Below are positions 6,609 to 7,913 of a stretch of DNA of 7,913 nt, one piece after another. The position numbers and the translations under genes are program-made. Each line of letters begins with the position of its first letter. Position 1 is the first letter of the stretch. Location: NCBI GenBank assembly GCA_000434555.1, contig FR880100.1, positions 1 through 7,913 of the forward strand, written 5' to 3'. Origin of the DNA: Clostridium sp. CAG:524 (GTDB lineage: Bacteria; Bacillota_I; Bacilli_A; RF39; UBA660). A model generated the notes under the pieces. It was not told the origin of the DNA, made no database searches, and saw nothing but the letters and a program-made list of their open reading frames with translations.

Positions 6609-6789
6609 CATTTTCTGCCTAAAGACAGGTTACTATCCTATTATTTATATTTTCTCATAATCGCCTATCAATATTTTCACATGGAATAGTCACTTCATAA
6701 CATCTTTCATACTTTTTTGTTTTAAGTCGGATTTGTTTTTGTTCTCTCTTCCAATTACGTTTTGCATAAGTTTATATATGCTTTACGCA
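6609..6789 (-). other. Non-coding stretch, long 3' UTR of the pilin-like gene
   Basis: About 180 AT-rich bases between the pilin-like stop and its terminator. No open frame has a plausible ribosome binding site; the ATGs on either strand are closed within a few codons. Apart from the inverted repeat next to the stop codon, I see one small minus-strand hairpin, CUGUC-UUUA-GGCAG (6628-6615, one G-U pair), just before the terminator. I see no copy of the DGR-like repeat, no tRNA and no known riboswitch. Confidence 0.5.
6758..6787 (-). repeat. Imperfect inverted repeat just after the DGR-like block
   Basis: CGT and GCATA (minus strand, 6787-6777) pair with TATGC and ACG (6768-6758) around an 8-base loop, with a 3-by-3 A-A internal loop. 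An alternative smaller hairpin uses ATGC and GCAT at 6790-6778. It starts a few bases after the TAA. In studied DGRs a short hairpin or cruciform just downstream of the variable repeat aids mutagenic homing; the position matches that, but the pairing is weak and could be chance. Confidence 0.4.
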
Positions 6790-7875
6790 TTATCCCAATC
6801 GGAAAGCTGGCGAAACACCGTATGTATAAGTAGCATAGTCGGTATTGTAGCGACCATTGCTAGACACACCGCAGAAATTGCGGTTAGCACTAGAACCGGC
6901 CGCACGGAACCACCACCTAGCAGGACTAGTTCCGTTTTTCTTTATTGCTCCACTATAACTGCTTGTTGTTACACCAATATTTGTGTAATAATCTAATGTT
7001 CTTGTTAAATCTTTTGCTGTATCATAACTAATAGCCCCCCAATCTGTATATATTTCTTTTAGAGTTAACAAGTATAATTTATCTGTTGATGTGAAGTTTT
7101 CTGTGTCACTTTTTCCATGTCCTGATACAACTGTTGTATCTATTATTGCATTCTTTATTTCACTTGGTATTGCATTATATATATCATTATTTACAAGTGT
7201 ATACATACTTGATGCTGGCCATCCTCCTACATTTGTAGCTGTATCATTCATTTTATGTATTGTTATAACATCAGCAAACTCTAGTACAAATCCACATGCA
7301 CTTTGTGAAAAATTTGTATTTGAACATTCACTTGGTGTAGATTTATTAGCTATACGCAATGTATGTTTTCCATAACTACCTAAATCTATTTCTTTTGTAT
7401 CACCTACATTATATACTCCATCATTTCCTTCTTTTATTGCATCTATAATTATCTTCCAGTCGTCTGTAGAAAAATTCTTAGGAGATGTTCCTTCACATTT
7501 TCCTTCAGTTATTTTATCAGTTGTAAGTTCACTTAAATTATTAAATTTGCCACTTAAACAATATGTACCATTACTAACTTCAAATTCCTTAATGCTTACA
7601 TCATTATTTAATTTAACATTATACTTTAGATTATTTGATTCTAAATCTAACTTATTATTAGTGTTTGAAATATTATTTATCTTATTACCTTTCATTGTTT
7701 CACTAATATATTTTTTAGAAATCTCTTTATAAATATTTTTTGATTCTGTTAAAAACGTATCTTTCTTTGCTTGATTAAACATTTTTAATACGTTTGGTAA
7801 TGCTATTATAACAAGTAATGCTAATATTGCTATTACTGCTAAAAGCTCAACTAACGTGAATCCTTTATGCTTCAT
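6790..7875 (-). CDS. Type IV prepilin-like protein with DUF6273-like C-terminal domain and hypervariable tail
   Basis: 361 residues from the ATG at 7875. Residues 1-5, MKHKG, followed by FTLVE, form a class III signal: prepilin peptidase should cut after G5 and methylate F6, and the Glu at +5 needed for assembly is present. A hydrophobic helix (about 6-30) and a charged helix typical of pseudopilins follow. From about 138 to the end the pattern fits DUF6273: GDTKEIDLGSYGKHTLRI, CGFVLEFAD, NVGGWPASSMY, KLYLLTLKEIY, then RWWFR and GVSPAFRLG. Cysteines occur at 106, 127, 184, 194 and 335. The last ~42 codons differ sharply in GC and codon use from the rest. The start is supported by AAGGAAG (7888-7882), 6 bases before the ATG, and a -10 box at 7905-7900; the in-frame ATG at 7911 lies upstream of that promoter element. 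Likely surface-displayed or part of a pilus; the binding target is unknown. Confidence 0.88.
   Translation of the reverse strand: MKHKGFTLVELLAVIAILALLVIIALPNVLKMFNQAKKDTFLTESKNIYKEISKKYISETMKGNKINNISNTNNKLDLESNNLKYNVKLNNDVSIKEFEVSNGTYCLSGKFNNLSELTTDKITEGKCEGTSPKNFSTDDWKIIIDAIKEGNDGVYNVGDTKEIDLGSYGKHTLRIANKSTPSECSNTNFSQSACGFVLEFADVITIHKMNDTATNVGGWPASSMYTLVNNDIYNAIPSEIKNAIIDTTVVSGHGKSDTENFTSTDKLYLLTLKEIYTDWGAISYDTAKDLTRTLDYYTNIGVTTSSYSGAIKKNGTSPARWWFRAAGSSANRNFCGVSSNGRYNTDYATYTYGVSPAFRLG
6793..6918 (-). other. Candidate DGR variable repeat at the 3' end of the pilin-like gene
   Basis: Codons for residues 320-361. By my count bases 6801-6920 are about 52% GC, against about 22% in a sample at 7561-7620. 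From G327 to Y352, 24 of 26 codons end in a pyrimidine and ten end in C, including two CGC arginines, whereas the rest of the window prefers A/T endings and AGA. The protein frame WW-R-A...S-S...N-F-C-V...N-G...GVSP-F resembles Firmicutes DGR target tails, in which template AAY codons give asparagine-rich text. Here many of those positions carry G, A, R, S, Y, T or D encoded by NNY, as adenine-specific mutagenesis would produce. The fairly GC-rich end (GTTTCGCCAGCTTTCCG) could be the homing-initiation site. This rests on recalled family patterns; no template or reverse transcriptase is visible. Confidence 0.65.
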
Positions 7876-7899
7876 ACCACACTTCCTTATCCTACTTAA

Positions 7900-7905
7900 A
7901 TTATA
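7900..7905 (-). promoter_or_regulatory. -10 box of the pilin-like gene (promoter cut by window edge)
   Basis: A perfect TATAAT lies 24 bases before the ATG at 7875, preceded by TTG. The transcript would start near 7893, giving a leader of about 18 bases that contains the ribosome binding site AAGGAAG. The -35 region would lie beyond the end of the window, so the promoter cannot be confirmed fully. Confidence 0.6.
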
Positions 7906-7913
7906 CAACATAA

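Noticed and set aside
6609..6660. Possible metabolite riboswitch around the CUGUC/GGCAG hairpin
   Set aside because: Only one 5-bp hairpin is seen, no known aptamer core, and the gene that follows has its own promoter and leader.
6733..6996. 87-codon plus-strand frame opposite the variable block
   Set aside because: It lies antisense to the pilin-like coding end, has no ribosome binding site and exists because the GC-rich block lacks stops on the other strand.
6790..7911. Pilin start at the ATG at 7911
   Set aside because: It is upstream of the -10 box and lacks a ribosome binding site; the ATG at 7875 has one and gives a textbook short prepilin leader.
1..7913. CRISPR array, tRNA or rRNA genes, insertion sequence ends
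   Set aside because: No regularly spaced repeats, no cloverleaf-forming sequence and no transposase or flanking inverted repeats were seen on either strand.

Overview
This is an AT-rich bacterial segment with every recognisable gene on the minus strand. It looks like a low-GC Firmicute or Mollicute-related Bacilli lineage, probably uncultured and gut-associated. The reasons are the nusA-ylxR-infB-rbfA gene order, a T-box leader, strong AGGAGG ribosome binding sites and A/T-rich codon use. Conserved tryptophans are TGG and the reading frames are intact with TGA as stop, so the standard bacterial code applies and not the Mycoplasma code. The lineage is an inference; no rRNA is present.

In the direction of transcription (high to low coordinates) there are three blocks. 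(1) 7905-6575: a gene with a type IV prepilin N-terminus and a DUF6273-like C-terminal domain. Its last ~125 bases (6793-6918) are about 52% GC in a ~25-30% GC background. They encode a WW-R...N-F-C-V...G...GV-P-F block filled with NNY codons, which resembles the variable repeat of a diversity-generating retroelement (DGR). A short inverted repeat follows, then a ~180-base untranslated stretch and an intrinsic terminator. No reverse transcriptase, accessory protein or template repeat lies in the window, so this would be a remote target.

(2) 6502-1799: the transcription/translation housekeeping operon rimP-nusA-ylxR(rnpM)-infB-rbfA plus an unrecognised 153-codon gene. It starts from an extended -10 promoter, and a 10-bp hairpin sits directly before the rimP ribosome binding site, a plausible NusA-responsive attenuator. 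RimP is short (86 aa) and has only the N-terminal domain. The ylxQ (L7Ae-like) gene usual in Bacillus is absent.

(3) 1785-1: a perfect-consensus promoter, a T-box riboswitch whose specifier triplet I read as GUA (valine), an HD-domain phosphohydrolase gene and the 5' part of valS. The specifier agrees with valS, so the HD gene is induced by valine tRNA starvation together with the synthetase. No terminator is visible between blocks 2 and 3, so the T-box terminator probably also limits readthrough from the housekeeping operon.

The strongest candidate for something unusual is the pilin-anchored, DGR-like hypervariable tail. Next are the HD hydrolase placed under valine T-box control and the one-domain RimP.
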